64,000 nucleotides of DNA from the NCBI GenBank assembly GCA_028456385.1, contig JALNQF010000062.1:1-64000 (forward strand). Direction: 5' to 3'. The notes under the pieces are model-generated. The model made no database searches. It saw nothing but the letters and a program-made list of their open reading frames with translations, and was not told the origin of the DNA. This stretch comes from Ophiosphaerella korrae. Lineage: Eukaryota; Ascomycota; Dothideomycetes; Pleosporales; Phaeosphaeriaceae. Position 1 is the stretch's first letter. The number at the start of each line of letters is the position of its first letter. The translations under genes were made by a program, and so were the position numbers. Below are positions 1 to 11,859 of the stretch, piece by piece.

Positions 1-137
1 GTTCGCTCTAGAGCGCTTATTCTAGAGCGTTTACTCTAGAGCGTTTACTACTAAATAGTTACGTGTTCTACTACGCTGTATCCCCTAGCCTAATTACGTG
101 CGATATAATAGCTTACCTACTACTTAGTATTATAACA
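1..137 (-). mobile_element. Edge fragment of another LTR element (element D) inserted in element A
   Basis: Homology of element A to element B stops at about position 138. The sequence that replaces it begins, read on the minus strand, with TGTTATAATAC, the TG start typical of an LTR, and is unrelated to the A/B/C sequence. It runs off the left edge, so the far end, the target-site duplication and the coding part cannot be seen. It contains three 14-bp tandem units. That this is an LTR is inference from the TG terminus and the clean breakpoint. Confidence 0.4.
6..47. repeat. Three tandem 14-bp units inside fragment D
   Basis: Units at 6-19, 20-33 and 34-47 share the core tctagagcg followed by ytta. 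They differ only by C/T changes, as RIP would produce. Confidence 0.8.
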
Positions 138-1704
138 ATATCTTTCTTTATTCTTAACTAGAACTATACTAGTAGTACTTACTTCTTCTTATAAGTTTAG
201 TCTTCTACTAAGAGTATCTATAAATTAGTTGTCTTTCCTTTTTATATATATAATTTCTATATTAAATATTAATAGGAATTCCTACTATCTTATATATTAT
301 TATAATAGTTCTTTATTTATTATAAATCCTATAAGATTCTTATAGTCTATATAGACTTTTATCTAATACTTTACTCTTTATAAGTATACTCTCTATTATT
401 TAAATACTTTATAAATTACTAGTATCTCCTTATTATAGATTAAGTAGTTAAGCTCTACTAGCTTTATTTTCTTAGAGAAGTATTTAACTAAGTATTTTTT
501 TTAGGTCTTTAGGTCTTCTTATATTAATACTATTCTATAGACTAAATTAGATATATCTATTTTTACTATTACTAGTAGGTCTAGGTTATATATTCTAATA
601 ACTAGGTTTTCTATAAACTTCTTCTTAATTTTATTAAATACTTTATTATATTCCTTAGTCTATTTAAATAGTATATCTTTCTTTATAAGTCTTATAATTA
701 GTTCTATATTTTTAGACTATCTTACTATTAACTTTTTATAGAAGTTTACTAGTCTATAGAATTGTTATACTTCTTTTAGGTTCCTTAGTGTTAGCTATTT
801 ATTAATTATCTTAATCTTTCTTAGGTTAATCTTAATTTTTCCTAGTTCTATAATAAATCTAAGGAAGTCTATTTTTTTTATGTAGAATTTGTATTTCCTT
901 ATTTTAAGGAATATTTTAGCTTCTACTAGCTTCTCTAGTACTTTATATATATATTATACGTATTCTTCTTCTATTTCTAAGAATATAAGGATGTTATCTA
1001 GGTATATAAATATAAATACGTCTAGGTACTTTCTTAGTACTATATTTATCCTTTCTTAGAAGGCTGCTAGTGCGTTTATTAATCTAAAGGGTATAACTAA
1101 GTATTTATATAGTCTCTATTATGTTCTAAATACTATTTTCTATTTATTACCTTTCTTAATTCTAATCTAGTAGTAAGCGTTCTAGATATCTAACTTTGTA
1201 AAGATTGTCGCTCTTTATAGTTTATCTTATATTATATCTATCTTTAGTAAGAGGTATTAGTTCTTGTTTATAACTACGTTAGTTTTTCTAAAATCTACGT
1301 AAGGCCTTTTTTTACTTATTCCTTTCTTGTCTACAAATATAAGTCTATATACTACTAAAGATTTAGATTCTCTTATCTATCCTTTTTTTATTACGTTCTA
1401 AATAAATATTTACTTAATTTTAGATTCTTCTTCTATTTTCTAGTATACTAGGCTCTATCTTACGTTTTTTCTTTTTTCTATTTCTATTACTAAGTTCTAT
1501 AGCTAATATTTTAGAAAGTAATCTTTAGGTTCTATAAGCTATTCCTCTTATTTTTTATATTCTTCTAGGAATTCTCCTTTGTATATACTAATATTAGCTT
1601 TTAATATATCTATTTTATAGTAGTTAATCTTTTTTGTTCTCTAATTAATATATAGGTTAGTTATCTATAACTATAGTATACCTAGTATTATATCTTATTT
1701 ATTA
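138..1704 (-). mobile_element. Element A, left part: RIP-degraded pol (protease end, RT, RNase H) of a Ty3/gypsy chromovirus
   Basis: Read on the minus strand this stretch is collinear with element B from about 4640 to about 6196, covering the end of the protease, the reverse transcriptase and the RNase H. The RT active-site region (family motif YxDD) lies at about 989-1010, antisense. All frames are full of TAA/TAG stops, and differences from B are mostly C/T and G/A. The right end at 1704 abuts element B, and A resumes at 8748. The integrase and the 3' LTR lie beyond the left edge or were displaced by fragment D. Confidence 0.85.
1700..1704. repeat. Target-site duplication of element B, left copy (tatta)
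   Basis: The five bases before the left LTR of B are tatta and are repeated directly after its right LTR (8743-8747). Removing B plus one copy restores the protease-to-RT sequence of element A in register. Confidence 0.9.
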
Positions 1705-2135
1705 TATTACGATAGTAATAGAAGAGCTATAGATAGAGCTAATTAGTCCTATAATAAGTAACCTAGACTTATATAACCTAGAAGGATAAGAACTTAATTA
1801 GGAAACTATATATAACTAGGATACCTAGAGTAATCTATAATCTATAGACTCTTAGTATTAATAGATTATAGATTAAGGTAATCTACGATCTATTAGTCTT
1901 AGCAACTATAGATTAATAGATTACATTAAGTATATAGTTAGTAGTAATACGTATTATTAGGATAGTATTAGTAATTTAATTATTAACTATAAGCGATAAT
2001 ACTAAAACAGTTGCAAAATATCTTCTATTATTTATAGCCTATTATAGATTACTATATAAACTCTTGCTATTACCTTGTAATCTACTAACACTTAGATTAG
2101 GTATTAAGAAGTCGACCCTAGCAATACCTATTACA
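1705..2135 (+). repeat. 5' LTR of element B (431 bp)
   Basis: It starts TATTAC, from an ancestral TGTTAC, and ends TATTACA. It matches 8312-8742 without visible length change, and the differences I could read are transitions. The middle carries several direct and inverted copies of an atagattata-type motif, about 1835-1930. The base run directly after the LTR is ccttgctaattt, with no TGG of a classical tRNA primer-binding site. Confidence 0.9.
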
Positions 2136-2220
2136 CCTTGCTAATTTAGTTATTACGAGAAGTAAAGCGTAAGTAGCGCGTAGTCTAGCTAATACGATAG
2201 TAGAAAGTTTAACTAAATAA

Positions 2221-3650
2221 ATAAGTAAAGCCCCTAGGAGTAGTTACGAATTAGAAAGTACTATATAGGAAATAATTAAAGAACGTATTAACAAATTAAT
2301 AGACAAGAAAGAAGATATAAAAATAGTAATTAATGTATTAGAAATATAGAATAAAGAACTATAAGACTACTTAAGGTAGAATAAAGTATAAATTAAAGCT
2401 ATTATTAAAGGTTAGAACTAAATAGAACTAATTACCTAATAACTAGAAATAAGTGCGACAAAGAAACTACTAAAGATACCTGTCTTTAAGAAGTTTAATA
2501 AGATAAGAGAGAAACTAAGACCTTTTATAGCTTTAGTATAACTCTAGATAGATATATAAGTACTATACTTTAATATAGAAGAAAAGAAAGTTATATATAT
2601 TAGGCTACACCTTAAAGAAGATACGATAAGATAGTATAAACCTTACTAAATAGATTACACAATATATTTACTAATAACCTAGAAGGATAAAACTAGAACT
2701 ATTTTTAGAAGTTATAAATACTTTACTAAACAAATAAGAGTAGTATTTAGAGATATAGATATTACTAGATAAGCTAAAAAGAAACTTAAAAGACTTATAC
2801 AATAGAAGAGTATACCTAAGTATATATTATAGTTTAAATAATTGTTATAAAATATAGAATAGAATAAATTAGCTCTTATATTATAATTTAAATAAAGATT
2901 AAATAAGAAAATCTAATATAAGATAATCTATATAGAAAAGCTTAGGATACTAGAAGCTCTAAAGTAATAGGCAATCTAAATTAATAATAATCTTAGAGAA
3001 TAGAAAAAGAACAAGTATAGTAATTAAACTAGAAACTAGGATACTAGAGATTCTATAATCTTTAACGTAAATAAGAATAAGAAAAAGAAGAAGAATAAAG
3101 ACTTTATATACTTTAACTATAGTAAGAAAAGCTACTACGTAAAAGACTACTAATTATAAAAGAAAAAAGATATAGTATATTATAAATATAGAAAACTAGA
3201 ATACTTTATAAAGGACTATAGAAGTAAGGACTATAAGAAAGATAAGGAAGCTTAGTTAAAAACAACTAAGAAAAAGAAGGAAGTACTATAAATACAAGCT
3301 AAACCTTAGGAGAAGGTAGCTAGGAGTAAGGAATTATAGTACGTAATACTCTACTAGACCTTTTATTACAAAGATAAATACTATATATACTATTTAAGTA
3401 AGGAAGGAGTAAGATACTTCCTATAATAGAGAAATAAAGTAGTAGTAATAAAAGAAAGAATAAAAGTATAGCTAAAAGAGATAGCATACGTAATAGACTT
3501 ACTAATAGAAGACTTAGAAAGGGAAGAGCTCTAGATACTATTAATCTAGGCTAAAGAACTAGTACTAGATAAAGAGACTACTATAGCTTCTTCTAAAGGA
3601 CTACAAGAAAGTAAAAAGTAAGTTAGTATAAGAGGTATAGAGTATACCTA
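2221..3650 (+). pseudogene. gag relic of element B
   Basis: A continuous reading register can be followed only across many TAG/TAA stops. It is rich in Lys, Glu and Ile, as capsid genes are. Near 3105-3240 come two zinc-knuckle remnants of the CxxCxxxGHxxxxC type in which Cys and His codons have become Tyr, as expected from TGY to TAY and CAY to TAY changes. Both ends are approximate because no intact start or stop is left. The gag/pol border is set by comparison with element C. Confidence 0.75.
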
Positions 3651-6600
3651 GCTAAAGATATATAGCTATAATAGCTATATAATATTAGATATAGAGGAAT
3701 AAAATATAGAATAGAAGTTTATTTAGAAATACTTACTAGTTATAAGTATAGAAGAAGCGTATAAAGACTAAAGAGAACGTAATCTTAAAGAAATAAAGTT
3801 TATACTATTTAAGAAATAGATAAAGTAATATATAGTTATAGTAAGAAGAATACTTATAAAAGAAGAATAGTAATACCTTATAAAAAAGACGCGATAGATT
3901 AACAAAGCCTATACACTAAGAGTACTAGTAGTATACTATATCCTAACTACTAATACACCTAGAAAAGATTAATACTAGAAAGGAGATAACAAAATAATAG
4001 ATCTAAAACATCTAGTATATTTTAAAGTATTATAGATATTATACCTAGACAAGAACTATATTATACACGAAAAGCCTAAAGTAAATAATAATATATAGCT
4101 TATAAGAAGAAAAGGCTATAATTATAAAAGAGTAATCTTAGTAGAAGATATCTAAGGATAGGAAATAATCCTAGAAGATAGATATTTAGTAGTAAGACCT
4201 AGCCTAAAATTATCTAAGAAATACGTCTAAAGAGGACTATAGTATAAATATATATACAATAAATATCTAAAACACAAGGAATATAAACTTAAAGTAGGGT
4301 TATAGCCTTAGAACAATAGATAATTTATAAAAATACCTAAACAAGAATAGTTAAAAGGCGTAGGAGGCTTATATATTACAAAAATAGGTATATACTAAAG
4401 AAGGAAAGTATAATTAATAATTAATAGTAGAGCTATAAGAAACTTTATATTAAAGAAGTTTATAGAAAACTAAGAAATACGTTATATAATAAAGAAGTAC
4501 CCTTAACAACTAAGTACGATTAAAGGAAAGCTATTCTAAGAACCTATTAGATTTAAAATAGCTTCCTCTATATTAGAAATAGAAGGAATAAAGATTAATA
4601 ATATAGTTATAGATATAATAATAATTAATAATAAATAAGATATAATACTAGGAATGCTATAGTTATAAATAACTAACCTACACATTAATTAGAGAATAGG
4701 AAAAATTAGTTACTATAAAATAAAAAAACTAAGAGCTAATATTAGTATATATAAAAGAGAATTCCTAAAAGAATATAAGAAATAGAAGAAATAGCTTATA
4801 GAGCTAGAAGACTACCTTCTAGAATATTAGCTATAGGACTTAGCAATAGAGATAGAAGAAAGAAAGAATATAGAATAGAGCCTAGTCTATAGAAAGATAG
4901 AAGAAGAATCTAAGATTAAATAAGTATTTATTAAAAACGCAATTAAGAAGAGATAGATATAAGAATCTAAATCCTTAGTAGTATACAGACTTATATTTAT
5001 AGATAAAAAAGGAATAAGTAATAAAAGGCCCTACGTAGACTTTAAAAAAACTAACGTAGTTATAAACAAAAACTAATACCTATTACTATAAATAGACAAA
5101 ATATAAGCTAGACTAAAGAAAGTAAAGATCTTTACAAAACTAGATATCTAAAACGCCTACTACTAGATTAGAATTAAAGAAAGTAATAAGTAGAAAATAG
5201 CGTTTAGAATATAATAGAGACTATACAAATATTTAGTTATACTATTTAGATTAATAAATACTTTAGTAGCCTTCTAAGAAAGAATTAATATAGTACTAAG
5301 AGAGTACTTAGATATATTTATATTTGTATACCTAGACAATATCCTTATATTTTTAGAAATAGAAGAAGAATATATATAATATATATACAAAGTACTAGAA
5401 AAGCTAGTAGAAAATAAATTATTTCTTAAGATAAGAAAATATAAATTCTATATAAAAGAAATAGATTTCCTAGGGTTTATTATAGAACTAAGAAAGATTA
5501 AGATTAATCTAGAAAAGATTAAGTTAATTAATAAATAGCTAATACTAAAGAACCTAAGAGAAGTATAATAATTCTATAGCCTAGCTAACTTTTATAAAAA
5601 GTTAATAGTAAGATAGTCTAAAGATATAGAACTAATTACAAGACTTATAAAGAAAGATACGCTATTTAAATAGATAAAGAAATGCAAAGAAGTATTTAAT
5701 AAGATTAAGAAGAAGTTTATAGAAAACCTAGTTATTAGAATATATAACCTAGACCTACTAGTAATAGTAAAAATAGATGTATCTAACTTAGTCTATAGAA
5801 TAGCACTAATATAAGAAGACCTAAAGACTAAACAAGAATACTTAGTTAAATACTTTTCTAAGAAAATAAAGCTAGTAGAGCTTAACTACCTAATTTATAA
5901 TAAAGAAATACTAGTAATTTATAAAGTATTTAAATAATAGAGAGTATACCTATAAAGAGTAAAATATTAAATAAAGGTCTATATAGACTATAGGAATCTT
6001 ATAAGATTTATACTAAATAAAGAACTATTATAATAATATATAAGATAGTAGGAATTCTTATTAATATTTAATATAGAAATTATATATACAAAAGGGAAAG
6101 ATAACTAATTTATAGACGCTCTTAGTAGAAGACTAGACTTATAAAAAGAAGTAAGCGCTACTAGTATAGTTCTAGTTAAGAACAAAGTAGGATATTTAGT
6201 CCTAAATATACCTAAAATAGCCGCAATACTTAAAAGAAAGAGTAGCGAGCTAGACGAATAGATTTAGAAAATAACGTAAGAAGTATCTAAAGAAATAAAG
6301 AAACTAGAAATCTAAGAAGGATTTATACAAGCTTATAGAAGAATATATATTCTAAGAAAAATTTAAAAAGAATTTATATAACGATTCTACAAGCTACTAG
6401 TATATAGATACTAAGGAATTAAAAAAACGCTAAATAGACTACTAAGAGACTATTATATCCTAAAAGTAAGATAACTAGTAGAAGAAGTACTAAGAGACTA
6501 TATAGAGTACTATAGAAATAAGTATAATAGATATATACTATATAGAATACTATAACTAGTTAAAGTATTAAAGTAACTTTAAGGAATAATAACAATAGAC

Positions 6601-7640
6601 TTTATTATAAAGCTACCTAAGTCTAAAGACCTAATATTAGGAGTTAAGTATAATAGAATCCTAATAATAGTAGATAAGCTTATAAAGTATATATACTTTA
6701 GACTATATAAAAAGAAAAGTAAGATAGAGGTTACTATATACTAGATCTTAGGAACTATAATTAGTTAATATAGACTACTAGACAAAATTATTATAGATAA
6801 AGATATACAATTTATATTAAAACTATAGAGAACGATAATAGTGTAATTAGAAATTAAATACGTAATATTAATAGTATACTACCTACAAATAGATAGATAG
6901 TTAGAACAAATAAATTAGATAGTAGAATAATACTTAAGATACTACCTTAACTATAACTAGAATAATTAGGTACAACTATTACCTATAGTACAATTAGTAT
7001 ATAATAGCGTAAAAAATATAGTAATAAGAGTATTACTCTTCTTTATAAACTATAGATTTAACCTTAGTGTATATAGAATACTAAGAGAATAAACGTTTTA
7101 GTCTTTAAGAAGAGAAAACTTTGTAAATAGAATAAAAGAAATATATAATTAATTAAGATAAGACGTAGAATTCTTATATAATTAAATAACAAAATACTAT
7201 AATAAGAAATATAAAGAGAGACCCTAATTTAAAGAGGGAGAAAAAGTATAGTTAGTTAAAAAGAATATTAAAAGTAAAAAATCTAGTTTAAAACTAGATT
7301 ATATTAAAATTAGACTATATAAAATTAAAAAAAAGTTATACTAGTTATATTTAAACTAAAGCTACTAGATAAGATAAAGATATACCTAACGTTCTATATA
7401 GTACTACTAGAACAAGCACTATAAGATGTAGAACTACTAGTGTACAAAGTAGATATATATAGAGAATAAGAGGAATAAGAAGTTAAAGAAATCTTAGTAT
7501 ACTAGTTCTATAATAGAAGAAACTACTACTTAGTAAAATAGATAAGTATAGACGAAAAAGAGAAACTATAGGAAAAAATATAGGAACTAGAAGATAACCT
7601 TAACTACTCTAAGAAACTAGAGGAGTTCTAAAGTTAAAAT
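3651..7640 (+). pseudogene. pol relic of element B (protease, RT, RNase H, integrase, chromodomain)
   Basis: A protease relic lies at about 4415-4440, where the DSGA-type motif reads NSRA. The RT carries a FTKLDI block near 5135 and an active-site segment reading YLDN at about 5327-5340 (family YLDD; GAC to AAC after T fits RIP). The integrase has its zinc-binding region near 6400-6450 and the IDFI.KLPKSKDL block from about 6590. A chromodomain-like C-terminus (YYLVKW) lies near 7520-7545. The frame is interrupted by dozens of stops. Ends are approximate. Confidence 0.8.
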
Positions 7641-8167
7641 CTTCTAAAACGCCTAGTAGTAAACTAAGAGAACTAATATTACTACTAATAGATAGAGGAG
7701 TAATAGGAATATCTAATATAGGACTTACTATAATAACATTAAACGCCTTATCTAAGTCTAGCTTAGCTTCTAGAGCTACTAACTACTTAGCTAATTTCTT
7801 ATTATTTAGCGCCTTTATCTTATAAAGATAAAAGAGATAAGCTTAATTCTCTACTAGCTTACTCTATATAAGCTCCTAGATCTACTTACACTTAGCTTTA
7901 GCCTCTATAATTTAAGATAGTAATTTCTCTTAAGTCTAGTTAATAGCTCTCCTTATTATTATTAAGCCTAGACGTAAGAATAAGTATAATAAATATATAC
8001 TTAGAAAGAAAAACACTAGATATATTATAAGGACTATATATATTTATATAAATATATACTTTATAAGCTTTACTATTATTTATAGAAATAATATAAAGAA
8101 GAGACTTAGGATTTAACTTTAGAGAAGTATAATAAGAGTAAGAAAATATCTTAACACTATTGCGCAA
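7609..8167 (-). pseudogene. Antisense reading frame between pol and the 3' LTR of element B
   Basis: On the minus strand a frame from about 7953 down to a TAG at 7609-7611 reads through with only TAA/TAG interruptions and ends EAKLDLDKAF...LLLGVLEDFN.RTPLVS-stop. Element C has the same frame in the same place with the matching ending EAKLDLDN...LLLGVLEGFN.RSPLVS-stop. Upstream, in a second register, an open 75-codon frame (7940-8167) carries VKIFSYSYYTSLKL and also has a counterpart in C (VKIFLYYYYTKLGL). The two registers meet at about 7945, which could be an intron or a frameshift. It partly overlaps the end of pol in antisense. The product is unknown to me. Confidence 0.45.
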
Positions 8168-8297
8168 TACGCGATTAGTAAGAAGATAGTAATAACGTAT
8201 AGATAAAATAACTATAAGAAGTAATAAAGAACTATAGATTAATAAAGAAAGTAGATTAATAACTTTAGCTCTAAGATAGATAAATAAAGACCTACTT

Positions 8298-8311
8298 AAA
8301 AGAAGAGATAG
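8298..8311 (+). other. Polypurine tract of element B
   Basis: The stretch aaaagaagagatag directly precedes the 3' LTR. Element C has the equivalent agaagagagaatag before its 3' LTR, which fits the role in plus-strand priming. Confidence 0.65.
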
Positions 8312-8742
8312 TATTACAATAGTAATAGAAGAGCTATAGATAGAGCTAATTAGTCTTATAATAAGTAACCTAGACTTATATAACCTAGAAGAATAGGAAC
8401 TTAATTAGGAAACTATATATAACTAAAATACCTAGAGTAATCTACAATCTATAGACTCTTAGTATTAATAGATTATAGATTAAAGTAATCTATAATCTAT
8501 TAGTCTTAGTAACTATAGATTAATAGATTACATTAAGTATATAGTTAGTAGCAATATATATTATTAAGATAGTATTAGTAATTTAATTATTAACTATAAG
8601 CGATAATACTAAGATAGTTGCAAAACATCTTCTATTATTTATAGCTTATTGTAGATTACTACACGAACTCTTGCTATTACTTTGTAATCTACTAATACCT
8701 AGATTAGGTATTAGGAAGTCGACTCTAGCGACACCTATTATA
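8312..8742 (+). repeat. 3' LTR of element B (431 bp)
   Basis: It starts TATTAC and ends CCTATTATA, with the same length as the 5' copy. It is followed at once by the duplicated target tatta. Confidence 0.9.
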
Positions 8743-8747
8743 TATTA
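8743..8747. repeat. Target-site duplication of element B, right copy (tatta)
   Basis: Identical to 1700-1704. The element A sequence continues directly after it. Confidence 0.9.
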
Positions 8748-11675
8748 TTAATTGTTGTTATATCTATAACTATATTTTTAATTATTATTCTTTCTAGTTC
8801 TAATATAGAGGGAATAGTTTTAAACCTAATAGGTTCCTAGAATAGTTTTCCTTTAATTATACTTAGTTATTAGGAGTACTTCTTTATTATATATTATATT
8901 CCTTGTATTTCTATAAACTTCTTAGATATAAAGTTTCTTATAGCTCTACTATTAATTATTAATTATACTTTCTTTCCTTAATATATACCTATTTTTATAA
9001 TATATAGGCCCCTTATACTTTCTAGTTATTCTTGTTTAGGTATCTTTGCGAATTATCTATCTTTCTAGAGCTATAGGCCTATTTTAAGTTTATATTTTTT
9101 ATATTTTAGGTATTTATTATATATATATTTGTACTATAGTTCTCCTTAGACGTATTTCTTAGATAGTTTTAGTCTTAGCTTTACTACTAAGTATCTATCT
9201 TCTAGGATTATTTTCTATCCTTAGATATTATCTACTAAGATTACTCTTATATAATTATAGCCTCTTCTTTGTATAGGCTATATATTACTATTTACTTTAG
9301 AGTTTTTGTGTATAATATAATTCTTATCTAGGTATAATATCTATAATACTTTAAAATATGCTAAGTGTTTAGGGTTTATTATCTTATTGTCCCCTTCTTA
9401 GTACTTGTCTTTTCTAGGTATATATATTATTAGGATATAGTACGCTACTAGTACTCTTAGTATATAGGCTTTATTAATCTATTGTATTTTCTTTACAAGG
9501 TACTACTACTCTCTTTATATAAGTATTCTTTTTACTATAACTATATATTACTTTATCTATTCTTAGAATAGTATAAACTTTATTTCTTTAGGATTACGTT
9601 CTTTCTAGTCTTTGTACGCTTTCTCTATACTTATAACTATTAAGTATATTTAAACAAATCTCTATTTTTTATTTTATTCTTTAGTATCTATTATTATATA
9701 GCTATTATAGCTATATATATCTAGCTAGGTATACTCTATACTTCTTATACTAACTTATTTCTTACTTTCTTATAGTCTTTTAGAAGAAGCTATAGTAGTC
9801 TCTTTATTTTATACTTATCCTTTAGCCTAGATTAATAGTACTAGGGACTCTTCCCTTTCTAGATCTTTTACTAGTAAGTCTATTACGTATACTATTTCTT
9901 CTAGCTACGCTTTTATTCTATTTTCCTTTATTATAGCTACTTTATATCTCTATTTCTATAAGAACTATACTACTTCCTATTTACTAGAAAGATATATATA
10001 GTAGTTATTATTATAATAAAAGGTCTAATAGAGTATTATATATTATACTTCTTTACTCCTAGCTACTTTCTTCTAAGGTTTAGCTTATACTTATAGTGCT
10101 TCTTTCTTCTTTTTAGTTATTTTTAACTAGGTTTCTTTTATTAGGTCTTTACTTCTATAGTCTTTTATAAAGTGTTTAGGTTTCCTATATTTATAATATA
10201 CTATATCTTTCTTCTTTTGTAATTAGTAGTCTTTTATATAGTAGCCTTTCTTACTATAGTTAAAGTACGTAAAGTCTTTATTCTTCTTCTTTTTCTTTCT
10301 ATCCTTGTTTGTGTTAAGGATTATAAGGTCTCTAGCGTCTTAGTTTTAGGTTTAGTTGCTATACTTATTCTTTTTCTATTCTTAAAGATTATTATTAATT
10401 TAGATTACCTACTACTTTAGGACTTCTAGTGTCTATAGTTTCTCTATATAGATTATTTTGTATTGAATTTTAGAGTTTAGTCTTTGTTTAAATTATAATA
10501 TTAGGGCTAACTTATTCTACTCTATATTCTAGCTTAGTTATTTAAATTATAATACATATTCTAGAATACCCTTACTTTGTATAAGCCTCTTAAGTTTTTT
10601 TTTAGCTTATTAAGTAATATCTATATCCCTAAATACTACTCTTATTTGTTTAGTAAAGTATTTATAACTTCTAAAGATAGCTCTTGTTTTATCCTTCTAG
10701 GTTATTAGAGAGTATATTATATAGTCTATCTAGTAAAGCTTATACTATCTTATTACGTCTTCTTTAAGGTATAATCTAATATATATTACTTTCTTTTCTT
10801 CTATATTAAAGTATAGTACTTATATATCTATCTAGAGTTGTACTAAAGCTATAAAAGGTTTTAGTTTCTCTCTTATTCTATTAAACTTCTTAAGTATAGG
10901 TATCTTTAGTAGTTTCTTTATTGTACTTATCTCTAGGTATTATATAATTAGTTCTATCTAGTTTTATCCTTTAATAATAGCTTTAATCTAGGCCTTATTT
11001 TATTTTATATATTTCTAAAGTTCTTTATTCTAGGTTTCTAAGGTGTTAATTACTAATTTTATATTTTCTTTCTTAGAGATTAAGTTATTTATATAGTTCT
11101 TAATATCCTTCTATACTATATTATCTAACTTATAGTTACTTATAGGTACTTTAGCTACTTTTCTAGTTAAACTTTCTACTATCGTATTAACTAGACTATA
11201 CACTACTTACGCTTTACTTCTTGTAATAACTAGATTAGTAAGGTATTATAGGTCTCCTATTATTAACTATAGGTACCTATCTTTAGAGTAGTTAGTAGAT
11301 TATAAAGTAATAGTAAAAGCTTATATAGAGATCTATAATAACTATAAATAGTAGAAGATATTTTATAACTATCTTATACTAGCGTTCTATAGTTAAAGGA
11401 TTAAATTACTAATACTATCCTAATAATATATATTACTACTAACTATATACTTATTATAATCTATTAATCTATAGTTACTAAGACTAATAGATTATAGATT
11501 ATCTTAATCTATAATCTACTAATACTAAGAGTCTATAGATTATAGATTACCCTAGGTATCCTAATTATATATAGCTTCCTAGTTAAGTTTATTTCCCTTA
11601 GGGTTATACAAGTCTAGGTTAATTATTATAAGGCTAATTAGTTCTATCTATAACTCTCTTATTACTATTGTAATA
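8748..11675 (-). mobile_element. Element A, right part: protease, gag and 5' LTR of a minus-strand chromovirus
   Basis: Read on the minus strand from 11675 leftwards this gives an LTR, a gag-like segment with zinc-knuckle remnants (about 10140-10290) and the protease-proximal part of pol. The sequence then joins seamlessly to 1704 once element B and one tatta copy are removed. It is collinear with B and C but diverged from both, and is saturated with TAA/TAG stops. Element A was inserted into the Fot1-like transposase relic at 11675/11676. Confidence 0.88.
11244..11675 (-). repeat. 5' LTR of element A (432 bp)
   Basis: On the minus strand it begins TATTACAATAG and ends TATAATA, giving 432 bp. 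Its inner end resembles the LTR of C (duplicated aggtacc...cctcctatt motif), while its outer part resembles the LTR of B. The putative flanking target duplicate is ttgcg (11676-11680); the partner copy lies outside the window. Confidence 0.85.
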
Positions 11676-11859
11676 TTGCGTCTATCTTTTACTACCTAGT
11701 AGAGTAAGCTCTTAGTTTTTCTCTAGTTTAAGGTACTTAAAGCTAAGGAGTTACTATTACTTAAGCTACTTTATATAGGCTGCTTATAGTTAAATCTTTT
11801 AAGTATTACTTCTAGTTTAAGAAGTAAGAGGCTAGTTACTTTAAAGGCCTTAAAGATAG
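11676..11859 (-). pseudogene. Fot1/pogo-like transposase relic, C-terminal piece
   Basis: On the minus strand the bases translate as FKAFKVTSLL..KLEVILKRFN, then YKQPI-stop-SS and STLN-stop-RKTKSLL. This is the tail of fungal Fot1/pogo-family DDE transposases, directly downstream of the piece at 18929-19206 once element C is removed. The in-frame stops are TAA/TAG at positions where the family usually has Gln or Trp, fitting RIP. Element A cuts it at 11675. Confidence 0.75.
11855..11859. repeat. Target-site duplication of element C, left copy (gatag)
   Basis: gatag precedes the TGTTAC start of the left LTR of C and recurs at 18929-18933. Removing C restores the transposase reading frame. Confidence 0.9.

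Larger units (their letters stand above)
1705..8742 (+). mobile_element. Element B: complete but RIP-dead Ty3/gypsy chromovirus, 7038 bp
   Basis: Flanked by 431-bp LTRs (1705-2135, 8312-8742) and the 5-bp duplication tatta. Inside, in order, are a gag-like frame with two degraded CCHC zinc knuckles, an aspartic protease relic, RT, RNase H, an integrase with a zinc-binding region and a DDE core, and a C-terminal chromodomain, which is the domain order of Ty3/gypsy chromoviruses. Every frame is broken by TAA/TAG stops, so it cannot encode its own proteins. An antisense frame lies between the chromodomain and the 3' LTR. B is nested in element A. Confidence 0.92.

Noticed and set aside
7940..8167. 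75-codon minus-strand frame as an independent gene
   Set aside because: It lies inside retroelement B and matches the upstream register of the antisense frame in C, so it is treated as part of that relic.
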